Positions 54,064 to 62,119 of a stretch of DNA of 64,000 bases are shown here, piece by piece. Source of the DNA: Halogeometricum sp. S3BR5-2 (GTDB taxonomy: Archaea; Halobacteriota; Halobacteria; Halobacteriales; Haloferacaceae); contig NZ_JAMQOQ010000003.1 of assembly GCF_031624635.1 (NCBI RefSeq), forward strand, positions 248,001 through 312,000, given 5' to 3'. The stretch's first letter is position 1. The number at the start of each line of letters is the position of its first letter. The position numbers and the translations under genes were made by a program. The notes under the pieces were generated by a model, which worked only from the letters and a program-made list of their open reading frames with translations, ran no database searches and was not told the origin of the DNA.

Positions 54064-54302
54064 ATCTTCAGAGAGTACCCGACGGTACTTGAACGTATGG
54101 GAGTCGGTCGGTCGGAGTATGCCGGTTGTATCGTACCGTTTCGGTTTCCTCTCCGGCCTACTCGCTCCCTCCGATACGCTTCGGTCGCTCCTTGAGGCCG
54201 GAGGCTCCACCTCGAAAACGCTGAATCCGCCCGGTCCTCTCGTCTCTTTCCCTCCCACCGCACATTTTTGTACCGAGCGGCGGCCCCGGTTCCGCCACCG
54301 AG

Positions 54303-54470
54303 ACTGACCTGGAGAGCCGCGAGCTTCTTCGAGCGGTACGATGGAATTCGGACTTCTCCGACGCGTTCGGGGAGGAAAACTCCGGACAGAGTGGTGTCGC
54401 CTTCGATGCCGTCGTCGGCGACCCGCCGTGGGAGGGGACGGCCGGCCACGCGACGGCGAGAAGATTGATT
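54303..54470 (+). pseudogene. Fragment of a DNA methyltransferase gene
   Basis: A plus frame of about 55 codons reads TDLESRELLRAVRWNSDFSD, then AFGEENSGQSG and VAFDAVVGDPPWEG. The last is the catalytic motif IV (D/N-P-P-Y/W) of N6-adenine or N4-cytosine methyltransferases in the usual FDxVVGNPPW context. Nothing before or after supports a full enzyme. The frame happens to stay open into the DedA gene. Probably the relic of a restriction-modification gene left beside the TnpB element. Confidence 0.4.
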
Positions 54471-54515
54471 GCGCGGACCCGAGTAGGTGGCAGTCGAGAA
54501 CCCACTTCGACTCCG

Positions 54516-55166
54516 ATGAGCATCACGCAGACCCTCCTCGAACTCCTCGTTCGGTACGGCTACATCGGCATCTTCGTCTTCACGTTCCTCGAGACGTCGA
54601 TGCTGTTCCCGTTTCTTCCCAGCGAGGTGGTCGTCCCGGCGATAGCCGCCGTCGCCGTCGCGTCGACGCAGGGCGCCGTCGTGTTCGCCCTCGCCGGCGC
54701 GGCCGGTGGGACGCTGGGCGGACTGTTCGCCTACCGGGCGTTCGGAACGAAGGGGGCGTCGGCCGCGGAGGCGTACGGCGGGCGCATCAACGTCTCGCAG
54801 ACGGAGATAGACCGCGGTCAGCGGCTGTTCAACCGCTGGGGGAAACACTCCGTCCTCTGGGGGCGGTTCCTCCCGTTCGTCCGCTCGGTCGTCTCCGTCC
54901 CCGCCGGCTTCGCGGGGATGAACGTCGTCCGCTTTACCGTCTACACCGCGGTTGGGACGTTCCTGTTCAACCTCGCGGTGGCCGCCCTCCTGCTGTACGG
55001 GAAACGGCAGTTCGACCGGCTCGGGTTCCGCCACCTCGCCGCCGAACTGCTCCGCATCGGGGGCGCGTACGCCGCGTCGAACCCCCTCGTCGCGGTTCTC
55101 GCCGCCGCGGCCGCCGTCGCCGCCGTCGGGTTCGGCGTCCACCGGATGGTCTCGGCCGAAGCGTGA
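54516..55166 (+). CDS. DedA/VTT-domain membrane protein
   Basis: 216 residues from ATG 54516 (MSITQTLLELLVRYGYIGIF). DedA family features: YIGIFVFTFLETSMLFPFLPSE, then the GGTLGGLFAYRAFGTKGA segment, and the conserved GRFLPFVRSVVSVPAGFAGM loop with its Arg residues. About five hydrophobic segments. Family members are proton-dependent transporters or flippases that recycle polyprenyl phosphate or phospholipids, which would suit a glycan export region. The upstream in-frame extension covers the methyltransferase fragment and is not part of this gene. Confidence 0.88.
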   Translation: MSITQTLLELLVRYGYIGIFVFTFLETSMLFPFLPSEVVVPAIAAVAVASTQGAVVFALAGAAGGTLGGLFAYRAFGTKGASAAEAYGGRINVSQTEIDRGQRLFNRWGKHSVLWGRFLPFVRSVVSVPAGFAGMNVVRFTVYTAVGTFLFNLAVAALLLYGKRQFDRLGFRHLAAELLRIGGAYAASNPLVAVLAAAAAVAAVGFGVHRMVSAEA

Positions 55167-55319
55167 CGGCCGTGCGGTCGCGCGGTCGGGAACCGACGCC
55201 GCCGCTCGCGGCGTCGACGTTCCGAGAAAAGAGTCCGCGGGACCCGGTCCCCCCGAACCGGGTCCGTCCGGGTCGAGTCGGTAGGCGGTGACTCGACCGA
55301 GGTCCGCTCGTCTGTCCGC

Positions 55320-55610
55320 TCAGTCGGCGGCGACGTTGGGCGACGGGACGGGCGTGACGTCGACGTTCCACGCCTGGTCGACGACGACTTCGCACCCGGC
55401 GAGCGTGAACGTCACGTGTCCTTCAACCAGCGCCGTCTGGTTCGGCATCCCGACGAACAGGTCCTTCACGGCGTCGAGGTCGACCACGTCGTACAGTCGC
55501 TCGTCGAGGTCCAGCGGTTCGACGCCCTTCTCCTCGGCCACCGCGCTGACGATCTTCCAGTCGAGTTCCTCGTCCACCGTCGCACCGTCGTTCCCCTCCA
55601 TCTGATTCAT
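55320..55610 (-). CDS. HalOD1-domain protein
   Basis: 96 residues. Matches the haloarchaeal output domain HalOD1: EELDWKIVSAVAEEKGVEPL, DLDERLYDVVDLDAVKDLFV, HVTFTLAGCEVVVDQAWNVDV. HalOD1 is a short domain found alone or at the end of signalling proteins; its molecular role is not established. It ends convergent with DedA and lies about 155 bp downstream of the Bat-like regulator on the same strand. Confidence 0.85.
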   Translation of the reverse strand: MNQMEGNDGATVDEELDWKIVSAVAEEKGVEPLDLDERLYDVVDLDAVKDLFVGMPNQTALVEGHVTFTLAGCEVVVDQAWNVDVTPVPSPNVAAD

Positions 55611-55766
55611 ACTACTGCCACTGTGCTATCGGGATAAGTCGGTTGTAACTACGATGTTAGTGGACTGAGTCCCCGGGTACTATACTGTTAGCCATTACTC
55701 GTTCGGAGGACATCTCAGACGGTCGCCGTCGAACGTCCAGAACGTGGTACGAGGGTGGAGAGCGCC

Positions 55767-58598
55767 TCAGCGGCGGGTTCGGCGCTCGTCCGCCAGCAGA
55801 TTGTCGAGCAGTTTGCGCTCGGCGACGCGGAGGTGCCGCGCGAACGTGGGTTGTGCGACGCCCAGCGACTCCGCGAGGTCGCTCGCCGTTCGCTCGCGCG
55901 GCCAGGCGAAGTACCCCGAGAAGTAGGCGGTGCGCAGCGCCTCGAACTGCCGGTCGGTCAGCGCCTCTCTGAGACCCGCGCGGAAGGACTGTTGGGTCTC
56001 TATCGACCGCTCGCGCGTCCGCTTGGCGCTCAGTTCGGTGCCGGGGTACTGCTCCTGTAGGAGTTCGACGAACTCGCGCACGTCCGACCCGGGGGCGAGT
56101 TCGACGACGACGTCGAGGGCGTCGGGCGTCGAGGTGAGCGTGCGGACGACGGCGCCGAGGTCGGCGAGTCGGGACGGGAGCGCCTCGGCGGCCAACTGCA
56201 CCTCGACCAGCGTCTCCGAGTCCCGTTCGACGACCTTCCGAACCCGCTCGACCACTGTCAGCGACGACAGCGACTCGATGTCGGTGTCGGACCCCTGCAC
56301 CGTCAGGTACAGCAGCGACGACCCCGAGGGCTGGGGCACCGTCCCCTCCAACCGGATCTGACCGCCGAAGGCCTGTGAGATGCGGAGCAGCGGGGCGTTG
56401 GGGCTGGTGATGCGGATATCGAGTTCGATGAGCGATTCGGTGTGCAGCGACTCCTTCGCCTCCGCGCCGTTGATGGCGTTGGCCGTCGTGACACCGAGTT
56501 CCTCGAACATGAGCCTCGTCCGTTCGTCGAACGCGTTCGGTTCGGTCGCGTAGACGGTCAGGGCGCCGTAGCTGAACTCGCCGTACGTCAGCGGGAAACT
56601 GGCGACGGAGACGAACCCCCTGTCCAGGGCGTCGCGTCGCCACTGGTACTCCTGAATCCGCTGACCCGCGTTGTCGACGACGGTCGTCTCGCTGTTCCGG
56701 ATGGCCTGCACGCTCGGTTCGACCTCGAACGCCTCGGGGTCGTCCGTCAGGCAGTCGAGATACCCTCGTTCGGCGCCCGCCCACGCGCGCGGAACGACGG
56801 ACTCGGAGACGCGGTCGTACGTGCCGACCCACGCGAAGGCGATGGACGGTCCGTCCACCAACTGCTCGCACACCGCCTTCTCGATGGCCTCGCGGGAGTC
56901 CGCCTCGACGAGAACGCGGTTCACCTCGCGCAGGAGTTCGTTGAAACGGTTGAGGCTGGTCAGTTCCTCGTTCCGCCGGGAGAGTTCGCCCCTGCGACGT
57001 TCGAGTTCGACCGACCGGGCCACGCGGTCGAGCGCCGCCTCGGCGTTCGCGGCCAAGAGGTGCGTCAGAGTCGACTGCCCGCGCGGGGCGTCCTCCGCCG
57101 CGGACACGGTCGCCAGCACGCCGTGCTCGCCGAGCGGAATCACGACGCTCTCGCCGCTCGACGCCTCCGGCGCGTCCGCGGGCGCGAGTTCGTCCCACTC
57201 TTCGAGCGTCGTCTCGACGGTCCCCAGCGTTATCGACTCGTGCTCCGCGAAACACGTCCACAGCGCGCCGTCGCCCGGCCCGATGCGCGCGGGCGTTCCC
57301 TCGCCCTCCCACGCCACCGGTTGGAGCGCGCCCGCCTCCTCGTCGTAGAGGTAGACGACGACCGACTCCAGTTCGAGAATATCCGTCGCCGTGTCCAACA
57401 CCGTCTCGCCGACGTCGGGTTTCGTCTGCGACTCGAACAGTTCGTGTGCCGACCGGTTCAGCGACGTCAGCGTCTCTTCGTACCGTTTTCTGTCCGTGAT
57501 GTCGCGGATGACCCCGACCATCCCGTGGGAGCCGTCGGCGAAGGAGAGCGCGGAGAAGCGCGTCTCCACGGGGAGGGAGCTCCCGTCCGCCGTCTCCAAC
57601 TCGACGTCGAGGCGACCGTCCGACCGCTCGCCCATCAGTATCTCCTGGATGAGGGCGCTCGCCTCCACGATGACCGACTCGTCCGCGAGCATCGTCGAGT
57701 GCGACCCGACCAGTTCCTCGCGGTCGTACCCCGTCATCTGCGTGACGGCGTCGTTGACCTCCGTGATGAGGAAGTTCTCGTCGAGGATGTAGATACCGTC
57801 GTCGATGGTCTCCAGTATTCGTTCGTAGCGGTCCAGCGACTCCCGCGTCTCCGTCTCCTCGGTGATGTCCCGGACCCGAACCACCACCCCGTCGCGCAGC
57901 GGAACGACTCGGCCCGACAGGCGCCGTCCGTCGGGAAGCGCCTCTTCGAACGGCGTCGCCTCCCCGGACAGCACTGTCTCCCAACACGACGCTCTGACCG
58001 CGCGCACGGCTGGGTAGTCGGCCCACAGATGCGCGTCGGCGTCCGCGGGCGAGCGGTCGGAGCCTGCCTCGCCGTCTGAGAGTTCGTCGGCGTCGGAACC
58101 GTCCGCCGCGCGTTCGCCCACGAGTTCGGCGAACGCGTCGGTCGCCGCCCCGACCCGCCAGCGTCGGTCGAGGACGCACGCCGCGTCGCCGAACGCGGCC
58201 GCGGCGTCGACCAGCGTCGCCGCCGGCGTCTCGTCCTCGGCGTCGAGTTCGTCGGCTCCCGAGAGCCACGCGACCTGCGCGGGGAGCGTCTCGGAAGGAG
58301 CGAGGACGTCCGTCGCGCCGGCGCGGTAGGCGGTCCTTACCGACTCGTCGTCGGGGTTCGAGAGGACGACCACGAGAGGGGCGGCGCCGAGCTCGGCCGG
58401 CACGGCGTCGACGGTCGTACAGACGAGACAGTCCGCGTCCGCGGTCGCGCCCGCACGCGCGTCGTCCCCTTCGGGTACGGGTAGAAGCGAGATGCGTTCG
58501 TCGTCGCGGAGGAGACTGCGGACGTCCGAGGTGCGGTCGCCGTCGCCGAGGAGACGGACTCGCACCGCGGACTGGGTCGCAGTCGACTCGGCGGTCAT
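55767..58598 (-). CDS. Bat-like sensor-regulator (PAS, GAF, bacterioopsin-activator and HTH domains)
   Basis: 943 residues from ATG 58598. Domains in order: receiver-like N-terminus without a clear phosphorylatable pattern (about 1-100), PAS (about 130-235), PAS with RYERILETIDDGIYILDENF and VGVIRDITDRKRYEETLTSL (about 255-375), GAF (about 390-540), a second GAF-like segment (about 575-715), a bacterioopsin-activator domain (about 725-880) and a C-terminal HTH (ALTDRQFEALRTAYFSGYFA, then PRERTASDLAESLGVAQPTF). Bat of Halobacterium controls bacterioopsin and isoprenoid genes in response to oxygen or light. Here it is divergent from a terpene-synthase-like gene. A CTTATT box about 28 nt before the ATG suggests a leaderless transcript. 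Confidence 0.88.
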   Translation of the reverse strand: MTAESTATQSAVRVRLLGDGDRTSDVRSLLRDDERISLLPVPEGDDARAGATADADCLVCTTVDAVPAELGAAPLVVVLSNPDDESVRTAYRAGATDVLAPSETLPAQVAWLSGADELDAEDETPAATLVDAAAAFGDAACVLDRRWRVGAATDAFAELVGERAADGSDADELSDGEAGSDRSPADADAHLWADYPAVRAVRASCWETVLSGEATPFEEALPDGRRLSGRVVPLRDGVVVRVRDITEETETRESLDRYERILETIDDGIYILDENFLITEVNDAVTQMTGYDREELVGSHSTMLADESVIVEASALIQEILMGERSDGRLDVELETADGSSLPVETRFSALSFADGSHGMVGVIRDITDRKRYEETLTSLNRSAHELFESQTKPDVGETVLDTATDILELESVVVYLYDEEAGALQPVAWEGEGTPARIGPGDGALWTCFAEHESITLGTVETTLEEWDELAPADAPEASSGESVVIPLGEHGVLATVSAAEDAPRGQSTLTHLLAANAEAALDRVARSVELERRRGELSRRNEELTSLNRFNELLREVNRVLVEADSREAIEKAVCEQLVDGPSIAFAWVGTYDRVSESVVPRAWAGAERGYLDCLTDDPEAFEVEPSVQAIRNSETTVVDNAGQRIQEYQWRRDALDRGFVSVASFPLTYGEFSYGALTVYATEPNAFDERTRLMFEELGVTTANAINGAEAKESLHTESLIELDIRITSPNAPLLRISQAFGGQIRLEGTVPQPSGSSLLYLTVQGSDTDIESLSSLTVVERVRKVVERDSETLVEVQLAAEALPSRLADLGAVVRTLTSTPDALDVVVELAPGSDVREFVELLQEQYPGTELSAKRTRERSIETQQSFRAGLREALTDRQFEALRTAYFSGYFAWPRERTASDLAESLGVAQPTFARHLRVAERKLLDNLLADERRTRR

Positions 58599-58786
58599 GG
58601 GACGCAGGTAGCGCGCCGCCGACAATAAGTGGTCGTGTCACGTCGAACGGAAAATTCACGAATGAGAGAATATACTGGCCGAATGCGGCAAGAAGTGCAG
58701 ATATAATGTTCATATTATACTGAATTTCTCAGGAATGGTAGCTTTAAGGAGGAAGATTAATATGTTATCGGCGTATTAATCGGAGT
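58599..58786. promoter_or_regulatory. Shared divergent promoter region with leader mini-ORF
   Basis: The 188-bp AT-rich gap holds candidate TATA boxes for the plus strand (ATATAAT 58701-58707; ATATTATAC 58712-58720). AAGGAGG at 58746-58752 is followed by ATG at 58762 and a five-codon frame (MLSAY) that stops at 58779, 8 nt before the ATG of the next gene. For the minus strand, a box at 58624-58630 serves the Bat-like gene. Confidence 0.45.
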
Positions 58787-59764
58787 ATGTCGGGGAGAGC
58801 AGCATACCAGCACTCGGATGGGGTCCTGGGGGGGACTCAAGTTGACTGTATCGAAGCCGTTAAGCAAACCGAACTACCGCCGCGGGTCCGCGAACTCTCG
58901 GACGAGTACGACCGGGTCGTGGGGGACAGAGACGTGTTCCTCTGGCAGTGGATCCACCGCCTGTTCGACGCGTTCACGCTCCCGTGCGTCCCGTCGGACG
59001 TGATGGAGGAAGTCAAGACGACGAAGACGATGCTCACGATGTACATTACCGTCCTCGACGACTTGGCCGACCACTTCGGCGACCAAGAGACGTTCGAGCA
59101 GGCGCGCCGCCTGCCGTACGCGCCCGAGTCGATCCGCTACGACGCGCCCGGCGTCGACACGGATATTCTGGAGTTCGCCGAGACGCTCTGGAACGAGGTT
59201 AATAGCAGATTAACGGACGCTCCGTGCTACGACGAGCACCTCGACGTGTTCCAGTTCGACCTTCGCCAGGCGCTCAACGCGATGGAGTACGCGCGCGTCC
59301 TCAACGACAACCGCGAGATAGCTAACTTGGAAGAGTCCCAGCACTACGGCCCGTTCAACATGGTGATGTTCCCGTACGCGGGCATCGACATCATGTGGAC
59401 GCCCTCGTTCGACCGCACGGAGTTAGGGGAACTCCGCGAACTGCTCCTCGAACTGCAGGGGATGGCCCGCATCGGTAACTGGGTGACCACGTGGGAACGC
59501 GAACTGCACGAGGACGACTACACGGCCGGCGTCGTCGTCGACGCCCTCGACAAGGGCATCATCACGACCGACGACGAACCCGACCGGGCCATCGCGGCGA
59601 TCCGGGAGGACGGCGTGGCCGAACGGTTCGAAGACGAGTGGTACGAGCGCTACGAGGCCGTCTCCGAACGCGAGTTCGACATCGAGAGCTTCGAGGTGGA
59701 CCGTCTGATTCGGGGGATGAAGACGGTGATGGAGTTCCACGTTTCGAGCTACGGCCAGAAGTAA
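58787..59764 (+). CDS. Class I terpene-synthase-like protein
   Basis: 325 residues, the usual length of microbial single-domain terpene cyclases. Two metal/diphosphate motifs of the class I fold are visible at the expected spacing: the Asp-rich DDLAD at 91-95 within MYITVLDDLADHFGD, and NWVTTWERE at 231-239, which fits the NSE motif N-x-x-x-[ST]-x-x-x-E. The rest is all-helical and acidic, as in haloarchaeal proteins. Such enzymes ionise a prenyl diphosphate with Mg2+ and cyclise or hydrolyse it. I know of no named haloarchaeal enzyme matching this, so activity and substrate are inference. A related class I prenyltransferase-like role is possible. Divergent from a Bat-like regulator. Confidence 0.65.
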   Translation: MSGRAAYQHSDGVLGGTQVDCIEAVKQTELPPRVRELSDEYDRVVGDRDVFLWQWIHRLFDAFTLPCVPSDVMEEVKTTKTMLTMYITVLDDLADHFGDQETFEQARRLPYAPESIRYDAPGVDTDILEFAETLWNEVNSRLTDAPCYDEHLDVFQFDLRQALNAMEYARVLNDNREIANLEESQHYGPFNMVMFPYAGIDIMWTPSFDRTELGELRELLLELQGMARIGNWVTTWERELHEDDYTAGVVVDALDKGIITTDDEPDRAIAAIREDGVAERFEDEWYERYEAVSEREFDIESFEVDRLIRGMKTVMEFHVSSYGQK

Positions 59765-59858
59765 CGCGGACGCGCGACGCGGCCTTTTCTCACGTCACCC
59801 GAACGACGCCGACGACCCGACCGAGCAGTTATATCTCCGCCGTCGCATCTCCGAATAG

Positions 59859-61043
59859 ATGCATCTGGGGGACGCCCGCGACGGAACGCTGTACTGCACG
59901 TCGGGTCTGGAGTCCGTCGTGGTGAATCCCGCGGACCGAACGGAAGTGCGGAGTCGGTTTCCGAGTCCACCCGGCGCGTCCGACCGAGTCCCGTTCGAGA
60001 CGCTGCACTCGTCGCTCGGAAAGTCGCTTCTCGCGCCGGTCACGGGGCGCTACCAGTCGTCGAACCTCTGGGCGCTCTCGGCGGAGTCGCTTCTCGCCAA
60101 CGTCGGCCCGCGCGTCTATCGCTCCGGAGACGGCGGTCGCTCGTGGACGCACGTCCTCGACCTTCCCCCGTCGTCGCCGCCGAAGGGGCTCTTACCCAGT
60201 TCCGTCTGCCGGCACGACGGCGCCGTCTACCTCTCCGAGTACGCCCTCAGCGACGAACCGGGTCGCATTCGCGTCAGCGACGACGACGGCCGCTCCTGGT
60301 CGGTGCTTCTCGAACGCGACGACGTGCGGCACTTCCACGGCGTCTACACTGACCCATACGGCGAGACGCTCTGGGCGAACACGGGGGACAGAGACGACGA
60401 GAGCTCTATCGGCGTCGTCGTCGACGGCCGGTACGAACCCCTCGGGTCCGGAAGCCAGGCGTGGCGCGGCGTCCAACTCGGGTTCACGCCCGAGGCCGTG
60501 TTCTGGGGCAAGGACGCCTCGTTCGCCGCGGAGAAACCCATCTACAAGCTCCCCCGCGAACGCCTCTCGGAGCCGAACCCCGTTCCGGACGTCGTCGGAA
60601 CCACAGAGGGCGTTCTCTTCTACGTCGAGACGGTCGAACACGGGGGCGAGCACTACGTCGTCGGGTCGGCGAGTTCGCAGACGGGTATCGACAGCACGGC
60701 CCCACCCGACCGTCGACAGAATACCTGTTCGCGCGAGGTACGCGTTCTTGTCGCCTCCAGTGCGGACGACTACGGGTCTTGGCACGAACTCTGCTCCTTC
60801 GAGCGCCGACGCACTCTCGGCGACGTGCTCCCGCGGGTGCCGACGACGGACGCGCACGCCTTCGTCCGCGTCGACCCGGAACTCGGTCTCCTGATCAACC
60901 CGTGCAACACGAGCACGCGCGACGGACGGGTGCTCCGGATGCCGTTGTCGCGCGTCGCAGAAACCGTCGAGTCCGGACCGACGCACGCGCCGTCCCGACC
61001 GTTTTCGTCCGTTCGGGACGCTGCGAAGCGTTTCGTCCGCTGA
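59859..61043 (+). CDS. Asp-box (BNR/sialidase-like) propeller protein
   Basis: 394 residues without a signal peptide. Two Asp-box motifs are plain: YRSGDGGRSWTHVLDLP and RVSDDDGRSWSVLLERDD, the S-x-D-x-G-x-x-W hairpin of sialidase-type propellers. Other blades include YGETLWANTGDRDDESSIGV and EAVFWGKDASFAAEKPIYKL. No catalytic Arg triad or Tyr/Glu pair of true sialidases can be assigned. It may be a glycan-binding or scaffold protein of the surrounding pathway. It starts about 95 bp after the terpene-synthase-like gene on the same strand. Confidence 0.75.
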   Translation: MHLGDARDGTLYCTSGLESVVVNPADRTEVRSRFPSPPGASDRVPFETLHSSLGKSLLAPVTGRYQSSNLWALSAESLLANVGPRVYRSGDGGRSWTHVLDLPPSSPPKGLLPSSVCRHDGAVYLSEYALSDEPGRIRVSDDDGRSWSVLLERDDVRHFHGVYTDPYGETLWANTGDRDDESSIGVVVDGRYEPLGSGSQAWRGVQLGFTPEAVFWGKDASFAAEKPIYKLPRERLSEPNPVPDVVGTTEGVLFYVETVEHGGEHYVVGSASSQTGIDSTAPPDRRQNTCSREVRVLVASSADDYGSWHELCSFERRRTLGDVLPRVPTTDAHAFVRVDPELGLLINPCNTSTRDGRVLRMPLSRVAETVESGPTHAPSRPFSSVRDAAKRFVR

Positions 61044-61106
61044 ATCTCGCGCTCGCCGTACTCCCTGATTTCGGCGTTTAGGATGGCATTAACGCGAGAA
61101 AATGGC

Positions 61107-61925
61107 TCAGAGGGTGACGAGGTAGTAGGGGTCCTCGCGGAGTTCGGCGCCGAGAACCGCTTCTACTTTGTCGAGCCGAGAGATGTAGACGTTGAGTCCG
61201 TTCAAGTCGTAAGCGTCCAACGCGTCTGCGCGCCGGAGACGACGCATTATCTTCGGTTTGTTCCACGAGTACAGCGGCGACGTCAGCGTCTCGTAGGTCT
61301 GCTCGGTCCGTTCGTACTCCGTGGGCGTCCGGTAGACGACGCCCTCGTGGGTCCGCGTCTCCACGTACGGCACGTCGTACTTCGCTTCGAGGTAGTGGAG
61401 GTGCGAGCAGGTGAACCAGGGCGTCCCGACGTTCACCAGGAGCGTTCCCTCGCTCGCCAACCGGGCGAAACAGCCCGCTTCGTGGTACGTGTCGCGGTGG
61501 ACGCAGTCGTCGAACCGGTAGGGTCCCTTCACCAGGAACGACTTTATCGCGTCGTCCGTTCGGTAGTCGGCGTCCTCGTGAAACTGCCGGACGAACGCGC
61601 CGTGCTTCGGTCGCGAGAACCGCTTGTGGTACACCCCCGAGACGGTGAAGTAGTCGGTGAATCCGGGGGCCACGACGCTCTCGAATCGCTCCTCCAGTCG
61701 ACCGAGGAGGAAGCGGTAGGGGTCGGTGTCGAACGCGTCCCTCACGTCGCCGAGGCCGGCGTGAACGAACACCTCGTTGTGCCCGGCGGCGTGTTCGTCT
61801 AGGAGTTCGTCGAACGCCGCCTCGGACGCCCGCGCGGCGCTCCGTCGAAGGCGAATCTGCTTCAGCGTCTGATGTTTCACCAAGTTGCCGACGCGACGCG
61901 CCTGCGTCAGTGCGTTCGCGCACAT
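61107..61925 (-). CDS. AAC(3)-like N-acetyltransferase
   Basis: 272 residues resembling aminoglycoside 3-N-acetyltransferase/YokD proteins: NEVFVHAGLGDVRDAF at the start, LLGRLEERFESVVAPGFTDYF, the KHGAFVRQFHEDADYRTDDAIKS region (family pattern of gaFvr.f...RSdhPihS), and LLVNVGTPWFTCSHLHYLEAKYDVPYVE, with the His-containing segment used in catalysis. In glycan clusters such proteins more likely acetylate an amino sugar than a drug. The basic N-terminus (about 1-35) has no signal. It is divergent from the GT4 gene at 62120. Confidence 0.72.
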   Translation of the reverse strand: MCANALTQARRVGNLVKHQTLKQIRLRRSAARASEAAFDELLDEHAAGHNEVFVHAGLGDVRDAFDTDPYRFLLGRLEERFESVVAPGFTDYFTVSGVYHKRFSRPKHGAFVRQFHEDADYRTDDAIKSFLVKGPYRFDDCVHRDTYHEAGCFARLASEGTLLVNVGTPWFTCSHLHYLEAKYDVPYVETRTHEGVVYRTPTEYERTEQTYETLTSPLYSWNKPKIMRRLRRADALDAYDLNGLNVYISRLDKVEAVLGAELREDPYYLVTL

Positions 61926-62119
61926 CGCTACGTCGCCTCGCTCTCCCTAACGTCCGCTCCGTTCGAACTCCCGTCGCCTGTTCGGCTCACGCACACGCAG
62001 ACGGTGCGCGCATCCGTATACGTTCCTCCATCGCTCGCCGCGCGTTTCGATGCTGCGAGCGCTCGCCCGTCGATTATCCGTAGAGTTACTTTGCAGGCGG
62101 TACGGTTATCCCGTACACG

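Larger units (their letters stand above)
52741..54204 (-). mobile_element. IS200/IS605-type element encoding TnpB only
   Basis: A tnpB gene flanked by matching hairpins. On the 3' side of tnpB, CCCCACCCT (52745-52753) pairs with AGGGTGGGG (52785-52793). On the 5' side, CTCCGGCCT (54151-54159) pairs with AGGCCGGAG (54195-54203). Both hairpins share CCTACTC..CTC and TCCTTGAGG words in the same orientation, as expected for LE/RE ends. No tnpA is present. The exact ends are not certain to the base. It lies at the stop codon of the truncated toroid gene. Confidence 0.7.
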
